From Nissolia schottii (taxonomy: Eukaryota > Streptophyta > Magnoliopsida > Fabales > Fabaceae), in NCBI GenBank assembly GCA_003254905.1, contig QANU01108904.1, positions 1 through 64,000 on the forward strand: a DNA stretch of 64,000 nucleotides. Direction: 5' to 3'. Shown here one piece after another: positions 47,465-57,020 of the stretch. A program made the position numbers and the translations under genes. Positions within the stretch are counted from its first letter, which is position 1. Each line of letters begins with the position of its first letter. Under the pieces are notes generated by a model. It worked only from the letters and a program-made list of their open reading frames with translations, was not told where the DNA came from and made no database searches.

Positions 47465-48396
47465 TGTAACATCCCGCATTTCCGGGAGCGGAGAGCCCGT
47501 TAATTTCGTCGCCCCGAACGGCCGGGAGACGCCGAGGAATCATGGGGAGAGGAGTTAAACCTCTGAAACCCTAGAAATTAGGGAAACAGGCTAGGTTTAG
47601 CTGTCCCGTAATTTTTCGGAGTCGCGGACAAGTTTCGACTCGAACGAAAATTTCTCGGATACTGAAAACTGCCCGAGGGATTTTTTGACTCGGCAAGAAA
47701 GCCCCAGACCCTGGAAAAAAACTGCTCGGACCAAAGGGAAAAATAAATGGATCACGACGGTATGTCTGGAATATTTATAGGGCAACCGGAGGTGAGACGT
47801 TTCGAACAAAACGCGACTGAGCGAAGACGGAGCCAGACAGAGGGGTTAACTTCTGAGGGAAGTTAAATAATAAATAATAATAAAATAAAAAAAACTGAAG
47901 CAGAGCTTCAGCAAAAACAAATAAAGGAAAGAAAAGAAAAGGAAAAAGGAAAAGAAATAATTTTACTGTGCGTGGTTATAAATAACCACATAATGGTTAT
48001 AAATAACCACGTAACTTTTGAAAATTTACGTTAACTTTCACCTCTTTCACAAACTACCGGTCCCGTTCCGACACATCTAAGTTTCGTGCCGAGTCTCAGA
48101 AAAATCACCGGAGCACGCCATTCTCAAGAGGAATTTCTCCATTTCGAAGTTACCGATTCGGAATCTCCATCGGATGTGGGTAACCCTAAGCCCATTGTCT
48201 ATGTGGTTTAATTTATAACTGTATATCTGTTGTTTTGTATTTTTGACTATGAAAATGTTAAGTAGGGTTTTTGGGAGAATAAGGGCAAAAAGGGTTTTGG
48301 AAAATTTGGATGAATGAAATGTATAACTGTACTGATTGGAACCTAGGAACAGTGGAAAATGGAGAACTGAAGTCTCGGGGATGCGATTTTGTAGCT

Positions 48397-48628
48397 TTCA
48401 TTCGAATCCCTGAGGTTTTCAGTCGAATGAAAGCCAAAGGAAGCTTTCATTCGATTGACTTCCCAAGACGTCGAATGAAAGGAAAATTTCGGATTTCATT
48501 CGATTGAATTCCAATAGGATTCGAATGGGAGGATCCTGATGCCTTTTAATCGACGAAACCCCTTTCTAATCGAATGAAGGAACTCTTAGGGATTTCATTC
48601 GAATGCCCCTCTAGTATTCGAATGAAAC
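48397..48628. repeat. ATTCGAATGAAA motif array
   Basis: About nine half or whole copies of TTCATTCGA / TCGAATGAAA in both orientations, several fused into near-palindromes. The same motif clusters at 57954-58130 in another LTR of the family. Confidence 0.8.
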
Positions 48629-48934
48629 CTGGCACACTTGAGGTTTTAGGGGTTCCAAGGGATCCAATAAGTACAATTGCGCCTCTTATGGCACACAAAA
48701 GCATGCATCATGAGAATAGATCACTAAAGGTCATGATTGAATGAAAACCTAATAAAGAAAGATAATAAAACGTAGGAACTAGAGTCCAATGAGAAAGATA
48801 AAGGTGCATGAGAACCTAAGTACAAAGATAAGAAAGTATGATTTCTGTCTGGTTTAGCCCAAAGGAAGGTGACCAGAGTGTGTATAATATCGGTTAAAAG
48901 AAAGAGAATCCACCCATGCATAGTGCACAAGAGC

Positions 48935-49115
48935 AGGCTCAAAGGGAACACAGGCATTGTGCACGTCACCATGTTCGAAGGGAACGCATGGGGCTCGATC
49001 ACGTCACCAGGCTCGAAGGGAACGCATGGGACACGATCACCTTGTATTCATGTCTATGTGATTAAATGTGGTTATGTCCCGACCATGTCACCATGCACGA
49101 AGGGAACGCATGGGG
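48935..49115. repeat. CGAAGGGAACGCATGGGG repeat array in LTR
   Basis: Four units of about 40 bp spacing, each with (T/C)CGAAGGGAACGCATGG (first unit variant) followed by a GATCACGTCACC-like linker, partly disrupted. Homologous arrays have two units at 26308 and three at 52498. Confidence 0.8.
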
Positions 49116-49591
49116 CAGGGTCACCGGGCATAGGTGTACGACGGTCTAGGGTAGAAAGCGCGAGAACCTAGATAAGCAAGACTAGATCCCCAATCACCTA
49201 GATAAATTAGATAAAGTTGTTCAGGGTCTTAGCAAAGAAAATAATCAGTAGGATTCTAGTATGCATGCTCACCTAGAGATCCCCTGAGCGGCCTGGAGGA
49301 TACCCAAGAAAATAAACATTTGCTGATGCGACAGAAGCCCCACTGAGGACCAAGAGCTCTCATCCTCACTCGTGTATGGATCCAGCTTGCAGCTATGACT
49401 TCCCCGCCAGCGAAAGACATATGGTTATTCACCCGTACTCGCATGCGCAACTACCGTACAGACACTCTTCTCGAGATGAGCACCTTCGCACCAGCGCGTA
49501 TACCGGACGAGCCCGATCGACCTCCTAGACAGAGACTCAGAGCCCCAGGGTCCTCACCGATGCATTCGATATGGATTGACGAGCGTCCCAG

Positions 49592-49876
49592 GTGCAGCAA
49601 TCGAGATCCCTCCACCTCGACAGAGATGACGAGGTGCCCCCGTCAGAGTTCGAGCCGGAGCCGGAGGCCGTGCCAGCCGCAGACCCCGTCCCATCCACAC
49701 CCCCAGTACGAGGTCGGGGTCGATGTACGACTGCCCGTAAGCGGGTTCTTCCTGTTTTACCACGCCAGTTCGCCACGCGAGACTTCACGGCAGTGATGGA
49801 CGTGTCTAGCGAGGAGGAGGACCCCATCGAGCTCCTCGAGGGTAGTAGGTTTAGGGTTGTACCGTACACGAAGTGA
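49592..49876 (+). CDS. Acidic hypothetical ORF inside an LTR
   Basis: 94 codons with an acidic, proline-rich start (EFEPEPEAVPAADPVPSTPP), a basic middle (RGRGRCTTARKRVLP) and an acidic C-terminus (DVSSEEEDPIELLEGS). It lies where the - strand LTR at 45824-46099 has its acidic ORF. Other LTRs of the window have only about 120 bases at this place and no ORF. An overlapping frame (49395-49796) is probably a shadow. Confidence 0.35.
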   Translation: MQQSRSLHLDRDDEVPPSEFEPEPEAVPAADPVPSTPPVRGRGRCTTARKRVLPVLPRQFATRDFTAVMDVSSEEEDPIELLEGSRFRVVPYTK

Positions 49877-50299
49877 GTAGTACCACTCGTGTGCGTAGTT
49901 TTTCTGTTACCCGTTGTATATGTATCTTATGTGGACTTTATGTATGTGAAATACTTAGACTTACATATGTATAAGATATTAAGGTACTGTGTATATTAGG
50001 GCCCCTACATGTATGTCCCGCCGAATGATTTCCGGTGTCAGGTATGATTTTGCACTTCCCTTACCTTTAGTTATGCCGTTATACGATATATCATCTGTAT
50101 GGCTCTTTACTTTCTGTATGATCGTACTTGTCAAAGAAAATTTCAAAATGGCCCGTATTTTCTGTAACCCTAATTTGAACCAGAAATATAGAACATTAGT
50201 AGTTCGTAGGGCCAGAGTTCAACCACCTAGCCAGGGAGGCCTATGACTTAAGCATAGGCCAACTAGCTAGGGTGTTGCAGCAGTCACGCTGCTGAAAGT

Positions 50300-50483
50300 G
50301 CGAGAGTGTAGGGCACCCGCACCCGTCAACCAACTGAGTAAATGCCACTGGTGTGGAAAGAGCGACCATATCACTAGGGATTGTCCAGCAAACCACCAAC
50401 TCCCAGTTAACCACGCAGAAAAGTCTTCGCTATGGTGGGAGAGCCAAGCGAGGAAGAGGAACAGCTTGCTTCGGGTAAGTAAA
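50300..50483 (+). pseudogene. Gypsy gag zinc-knuckle fragment
   Basis: Reads CRAPAPVNQLSKCHWCGKSD then HITRDCPANHQLPV: the last zinc knuckle (CX2CX4HX4C) and tail of a gag like that at 27062-27874. Most of gag and everything else internal is deleted. It is followed at 50533-50549 by AAATTTTTCTTAGGGGG, the polypurine tract before the LTR at 50550. Confidence 0.8.
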
Positions 50484-51751
50484 TCGAAACTTCCAGGAAC
50501 CTTAAACGTATGCCAATTTCGGGGATGAAATTTTTCTTAGGGGGTGGAATGTAACATCCCACTTTTTCCTTAGCAAGGATTTCACAGGAAAACTACTAGT
50601 AGAAACTTTTCTGTTTAGTTTTTCAAAAATCTGAAGACAATTAAAAGATTTCCCTTTGTCCTTAGAATTTGACGGAAAAATCAAACCGTTGGAAAAACGG
50701 ATTTCTGCTTAGTTTCTAACGATTCCACAGACACTAGAACAGTCCCATTTGACCCCGTTTAGCCAGTAGAACTGAGTAGTGGGCCCCAGTCTCCAGAAAT
50801 TATACCTTATGGAGGGAAAGATTACAAAATACCCTAAATTAGCCCAAAACCTCATAAGGGAAAATGAGCGAGAACAGGCGATCGCTGAAACGCTAGCGAA
50901 ACGGTCCTGTTCGAACACTGGCAAGAGAAAACGAGGCATCAAAGGTATCTGTGAAGAATACTCCTCCACAGAAAAATTCACAAATGCCTTGAGTTGACCT
51001 CAATTCTATGTCAAGGGAAATTAGGAGATCGCGACAGTATGCTCGGAATATTTTTTGGATGACCGTGCGCGATGCACCGGCACTGTGAGCGACCGAACAC
51101 GAGTGAAACGAGACCGGGTGGGACCCAAATCTGAATTGACCACTTGGGTAATCAGATTTTCCAAGAAAAAAATTAAAATAAGGGTCACTATTCATTGATT
51201 TGACCTAATATGACCCCATAATTATCCAAAATAATTAATTAATTAAGAAATTAAATTAAAAATGGCAAAATAGTAATTTTAGCCAAATTTTATGGACCAC
51301 TTTACCCCCACCAGCCACGGTCTCCCTCCCCTATAAATACCCCCTCATTTTCATTCATTTTCACATAATCACATCTCTCCCAAAACTCTGTCGGAAAAAC
51401 GTTCGGTCTAGGAACTCTGCTGAAACACTATTAGGAATTGGGAGCCAGTTAAAGAACTTAACACCTCACCTCCATAGCCATCTCAAATCCTCTTTAGGAC
51501 TCTAAGAAGGTGGGTAATCCTAACCTAGCTCACCTCCTTGGTGGCCTATGTGCTTGTGTGCTTGGTTGTGCCTATTATGTGTTATGTTAGAATTGCTTGG
51601 TTAGGATAGGCAGATGACTTTGCTATATTTTTTAAGCTAGACATGATTGTATGGTAATGGTTGGAACCTGTGGTGAAGCCCAAGAAGTGGCCATGGAAAA
51701 ACGGTTTCAAAGAACAACAAGAAAACAAATGGGGAACTTCAGTTACGACCA

Positions 51752-51923
51752 GGGCACTGAGCGGCCTGGGTTATAAACTTTAGTAAATGTTTTGAAAACT
51801 GATCTGTGACTAGGTTGACTCCAGGGGACTGTTGAGTGGTACCAATGGGCATTGAGCGGTATCAATGGGCGCTGAGCGGTACCACTGAACACTGAGCGAC
51901 TTCAATGGGCGCTGAGCGGCCTG
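51752..51923. repeat. GGGCGCTGAGCGG motif array
   Basis: Five copies of (G/A)(G/A)GC(A/G)CTGAGCGG-like words. Complementary forms (CCGCTCAGCG) occur at 56955-57008 and 59611-59735 in the - strand LTR. Confidence 0.8.
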
Positions 51924-53090
51924 CACCGTGGTTGCTTCATGGGAACCATTTTATGAAAGTTTATGAAAGTAAAGTTAGGAAATGTATTTTATGCTACCTG
52001 GTTCCAATACTCCCATGCCCAAATGACTTATATTTTGATCACGACGGAATTATGTGATGATATATTTATGTGTTGAGAAAGCATGCATCATGAGGATAGA
52101 TCACTAGAGGTTGTTGCTTAACGAATGCTTAATGAATGAAAATGATAATGAAATGTAGGAACAAGAGTATGATGAGAAAGATAAATGTGCATATGAAAGG
52201 TCAAAGTTATGAATAGAATGTTATGAAAGGTCAAAATTATGAATGGAATGTTATGAAAGAAAGAATGAATGAATGATGATGTAAAGAGTAAATGATGATA
52301 CGGTCTACTTCTGGCTTAGCCCAAAGGAAGGCGGCCCCTCGCCACCCGGTAAGGGGGTGGAGTCATGTGTCCTCGAGGAATAGGCAGAAAAGGCAGGTCG
52401 AACACTGCCATGTGGGTCGACGGGCCCAGGGGTGTACGTGGGAGAATGACACAAGCCAAGGAATGATGTTAAGTCTCATACATTGGTGCGCAATAGCAGG
52501 CTCGAAGGGAACACATGCATTGTTGCACGTCACCTTGCTCGAAGGGAACGCATGGGGCCCGATCACGTTACCATGCTCGAAGGGAACGCATGGGGCACGA
52601 TCACCTTGCATACATGTATATGTGGTTATGATGTGGTTATGTTAGGACGGTTAGGAATAGAAAGCGCGAGAACCTAGATAAAGAAGACTAGTTCCCCAAT
52701 CACCTAATAACTTAGATAAAGCTATTCAGGATCCTAGGCAAAGATAATAATCAGTAAGATTTTAGTATGCATGCTCACTTAGAAACCCCTAAGCGACCTG
52801 GAGGATGATCGAGAAAATGAACGATAGATAGTGCTAAGGAACCCAACTGAGGACTAAGAGTTCTCACCCCCACTCGGTTATGGGTCCAAGTGTGTGAAGC
52901 GAATGGTTTGACGAGTGAGATGCATGGTAACTTGTGGAGGGACGTAGCAGGAGCGTTCCAGGGCTTGAGCAAAGTGAAGACGATCGCGCTAGGGCGATAA
53001 ATGTTTTGTATTATGTTTTATTGCCTCATACATTTTTTGTAAATATATATTACTAAGGCTATGTGCACTTATGCTTTGGGACCTTGGTTG

Positions 53091-53096
<6 letters not shown>

Positions 53097-53131
<35 letters not shown>
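53097..53131. repeat. (TA)n microsatellite
   Basis: About seventeen TA units; in other LTRs the same place has TATATCTATATACACC. Confidence 0.9.
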
Positions 53132-53136
<5 letters not shown>

Positions 53137-53361
53137 CACATGCTCTACTTCGGTTATTAGCGACTGTTGTTATATGTTCGTTTAATCTCCTAGTTTATAA
53201 ATTGATAAAGCACACGAATGATTTTCAAATTGGTCCATATTTTCGCGTAAGAGATATTTGCAAAGGTAAAAGTAAGGGCTGAAGGTAACCCGACACAACG
53301 GATAACAACCCTGTGAGCATTGCTTACTACCATGGAAGTGGGCAGTTAGCAGGGTGTTACA

Positions 53362-54054
53362 CTTAGGTTAGGGGATCTCTGAAGAATTTGAACTGGGTTG
53401 GATATAAGAAGTGTCTGGGTATCTGTTTTGACTGAATAACAGTCGATTGTGTAATTGGACAGAGTTTTGGCAAGGTTTTCTAAGTTCTGACTGAGCTCCT
53501 CTTTCCAATTTTGCCCTTGGAGAAAAAATTTCCAAAATGCCCTTATTTTGTCTTATATGACATGTCCTTGTCATGAGTCACTACATGACTCATAAGTTTG
53601 AGTCTTGACTTGGCCACATGGTACCCTTCTGGGCCGTGTATAAGCTTGTGTCTTGGCCACTTTTGTGGCAAAAAATTAACAGGCTCCGGAAGATCAATTT
53701 TGATCAGGTTTTATCGTTTCCAGTCCCGATACTTCGCGTATGGCTGTTCTAAAAATATTTCGACCACATCTTTGTGATCCCATAATTTTTTCTAAGTAAT
53801 ATTCTAGGGTCATTTAGGTATTTATGAATTCTCATCTGTAGCCGTTCCTTTTACGAATATTTTAGACGCGCGGTTGTGTTCAGGCGGTAGAAAGGGTTTG
53901 TTCTAGTGTCTGCAGAATTTTCTGAAACTGAGCATAATTTCTTCTACAAAAATTTCAATCTAAGAGTTTATATTTTTAATAGTTTAACCTACAACGAAAA
54001 TTGCTAAACAATTGACGAGCTAGATTGTTGTTAAGGAGGAAACGGGATTCTACA
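53362..54054 (-). mobile_element. Gypsy LTR 5' fragment, - strand
   Basis: CTTAGGTTAGGGGATCTCTG and ACTGAATAACAGTCGATTGTG match the solo LTR at 41428-41520 closely. Ends GGGATTCTACA at 54054, the complement of the LTR start. Possibly the other part of the LTR cut at 46806. Confidence 0.7.
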
Positions 54055-54504
54055 GGATGAATTACCAAGGAGGGTTATAAGATTTTGCTTGTTAATCGTC
54101 CTTTTGTGCATGTGGGCACCCTGTGATTCCTTCAAAGGCTAGCAAAATTGCTCCTTCCCTTTGGGACCAAATGCTGATCATGTTTGGTCGTTAGCTGTTC
54201 CGATGTTCCTCGTACAGGTATCCGAAGACACTAACTTGAGTTAATCCGCCAATGTTTCTCGTATAGGATTTGAGTTAATCTAAGGTGTTTGTGAACGTTC
54301 CCCCATAACCATATATTTTATAGATACCTTAGACCCGCTATTGTACTTGGAGGACAAAAAGGATCCGTTTTAGTGTCTGCAAAATTTTTAAGAAAACGGG
54401 CAGAATTATTTCTACAGACACTTTTAATCCAAAGGCTTGTGTAAGGGCTTGTTCCCCTATTTAATTTATGAAATCTTGGTTAAGGAAAAAATCAGGATGT
54501 TACA
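54055..54504 (-). mobile_element. Second gypsy LTR 5' fragment, - strand
   Basis: Ends CAGGATGTTACA at 54504. TTAGTGTCTGCAAAATTTT and CTTAGACCCGCTATTGTACTTGG resemble the end regions of neighbouring - strand LTRs. Confidence 0.55.
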
Positions 54505-54989
54505 TACTACATCGACGAGGCCAATACGTGGTAAGACGATGGAGGGACCACGGCGGGACAGTTCCAGAACAGCAGCAGGATCTTCACTTACGCGTTAGGG
54601 CGATCAATGTTTTGTACTATGTATGTGGTCTAGATAGACCATTGACTTGTTTGTAAATTCTGCAATAATTGTTAGTAAGCAAATATGTGATTTTGTGCTA
54701 GACTGTGTACTTGTATATATATATATATATACTATACATGTTCTATTTCGATTATCGTCTAAGTTGCTTGAGACGCTAGCGTTTATATACGTATATGTTG
54801 TCTTGATCACACACGGCTCCTAGTTTATAAATTATTAAAGAAAGGAGAAAGGTTTTCAAAACGGTCCATATTTTCAAACAAGAAATATTTGCCAAGCTAA
54901 AAGTAGGGGCTAGAAGTAACCCCACCAATGCTGATAACAACCCTGTAAGCAGTGTTTACGATGATCGCGTAAACGACAAGTAAGGGTGT
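54505..54989 (+). mobile_element. Gypsy LTR 3' tail, + strand
   Basis: GGGCGATCAATGTTTTGTACTATG, CACGGCTCCTAGTTTATAA and AACAACCCTGTAAGCAGTGTTTACG...GGGTGTTAT are the family's LTR ending. Starts abruptly beside a - strand LTR start. Confidence 0.65.
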
Positions 54990-55330
54990 TATATTTGCCC
55001 TTCTAAAATCAACAAATTTCTTGGCGCCTGCCTCTTTAGCCATCGGGGCAGGATTTCGATGAGCGGCAACCGCTGCCATTTGAGTGGTACTGATAGGTGT
55101 ATTTTGTACCCTATTTTATTATTCTATAATTGAACATTGTATATTAAAAAATGTGTAATTTTAATGCNGGCTTGGGCCTGAGCTTGAGTGGCTTGGGCCA
55201 TCTCCCTAAGAATACTGGCGAGGTCTGTAGGTTCCATGGTACGTTGTGTCGTGTCTCTATGTGGTGGCATGTTTAATCTGTGGTACCTGCACAATGCCGA
55301 GTTAATCAGTCTCAAGATAGGCTGGTACAC
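54990..55330 (-). pseudogene. Gypsy gag start, - strand, broken by an insert and a gap
   Basis: From the right, MPPHRDTTQRTMEPTDLASI begins at 55271 and runs to the N at 55168. 55090-55167 is a piece of a Tat/Athila-like LTR (TGATAGGTGTATTTTGTACCC, as at 2029). Gag then resumes (QMAAVAAHRNPAPMAKEAG) to about 55000. The primer-binding site is at 55426-55437 (complement TGGTATCAGAGC). The rest of gag and pol is missing. Confidence 0.75.
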
Positions 55331-57020
55331 ATGAACTTACCACATACCACTTAGCAGAAACATACACCGTTATCATGCTCGAAAGCGTAGTCCAACTCAC
55401 TCCTCAGGCTCTCTTGGACCAAACTGCTCTGATACCAAATGAAACACCGTAGCTAACTGCTTACGCTTAAGTCGTACGCAATGCTCACTAGGTTGTTTAT
55501 TACTTGGTGGGAATACTTATAGTCCGCTATTATAATTCAAAATACTTACTCTTGAAAATATGGACCGATTTTAAACTTTTCCTTTCATAGTTTATTTCAT
55601 AAGATATGAGCCTTGCGTGGATTGGAACATTTAATATAAGCAATAAAGCCTTTAGGCTTAATCGTTATCAATCCCGCATCAAACAACAGATAGGTAAGCA
55701 AGCATACGGTCCATCACGTATATTAACAAGAATTTGCATAGGTGTTACAATAAATAATATACAAGCATCAAGTTTGTTGAAATACAATATTTGTCTACAA
55801 AACATAAGGGCTAACTGGTACACATCACACTTAGCCCTCACAAAACTCTTGCTGGACCAGTCTTCTTGGGGTGTCTGCCTTAAGTCACAGCCCTTCACGG
55901 CTCCTCTTACGGCACGTTATAGTCCTCGTCGTAATTTCCTGAAGTCATAAATGAGTAAGGGTGAGAACGACATGTTCTCAGTGGGAAAACCTTGAACACT
56001 GGGGGCATCGTATTTTCTTTGGTTATACTCCAGGCCGCTCAGGGGATCTCTATGTGTACATGTATACTAAAATCCCTACTGATTATTATTAGCCATACTA
56101 GTCTTGAGTAGCTTTATCTATGTTACTAGGTGACTGGGAAATCTAATCTTGCTTTCCTAATTATAGGTTCTCGTGCTTGTTAGTTCTGACCGTCTGGGTA
56201 TCGTGTCATAGGATCATGCACCTACATAACTTGTACTTGGTTGGACAGTTTCATGATGTTGTTTCACTCGATAAGGCCCAACACGTACGTGTATATACAT
56301 ACTTACATGATTACATACATAGATCTCTTATGCGCCCTGGCGCTGCGTCCTTCTTGTTACTGTAGTCCTTTCACCCTTGTAGTTGTGGCCATACAAGTAC
56401 AACATGCTTTTGTTTCCGTATCGTTGACGACCAGGCAGCGCTTAAACTAAGTGGCAGCTAACCACGGATGCACGATGTCATACTTACATTGGCAAAAATA
56501 GGAAGAACCATCCAACTGCGGGGATGGCCAGGGGTCGGACCTTGGACTCAACCGAGCGTGAACTCGTGGGTCAACCCTTGGACTCAACCGTGCATGACTT
56601 TGCTCATCTTATTCTTTGGGCCCCCTTACTAGGTCAGGCCTTGGCCTACCTTTATCATGTTCAGGCCTGGGCCTACTTTTATGATGGTCAGGCCTATGCC
56701 TATGCTTATAAAATCAGGCCTAGGCCTGGGTTTACCTTTTCTTTATCATGAGATCAAGCCTATGTCTGTGTTCATCTATAACTAATCCATCTTGCTGGAC
56801 TGGTGAGGGGCTTGACCGTTGGACATGCCAAGTCAGGGGATTTCCTATTATACAACTACATACTTTCTTCAAGGTACACTGGACCCTCTGTGGCCGGAAC
56901 CTTCTTAAGACATCACTTGTTCCCTTAGGGGGTTAGCTTAGGGGCCTAAGGCTTCCCAGGCCACTCAGCGGCCTAACTTGGCTGCTCAGCACTCCCTTGG
57001 GGCCGCTTAGCAGACCCTGA

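Larger units (their letters stand above)
47465..50280 (+). mobile_element. Solo gypsy LTR, 2.8 kb
   Basis: Starts TGTAACATCCCGCATTTCCG and ends GCTAGGGTGTTGCA, flanked by GCGGT (47460-47464) and GCAGT (50281-50285), a 5-bp duplication with one mismatch. Contains an array of TTCATTCGAATGAAA-type motifs (48397-48628), four CGAAGGGAACGCATGG units (48935-49115) and an acidic ORF (49592-49876). Confidence 0.75.
50550..53361 (+). mobile_element. 3' gypsy LTR, 2.8 kb
   Basis: Starts TGTAACATCCCACTTTTTCC and ends GTTAGCAGGGTGTTACA. With the 46806 LTR piece and the gag scrap it forms the wreck of one element: truncated 5' LTR, tiny interior, whole 3' LTR. Flanks (CGGCT left, CTTAG right) do not form a target duplication. 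Contains GGGCGCTGAGCGG motifs (51752-51923), three CGAAGGGAACGCATGGGG units (52498-52600) and a (TA)n tract (53097-53131). Confidence 0.8.

Noticed and set aside
49395-49796. 133-codon frame overlapping the acidic ORF
   Set aside because: Arginine- and serine-rich in a GC-rich stretch where all frames are open. The frame at 49592-49876 fits the related LTR better.
46806-53361. Complete element between LTRs at 46806 and 50550
   Set aside because: Flanks CGGCT and CTTAG do not match, the left LTR is mostly deleted and only a gag scrap remains, so it is a degraded remnant.
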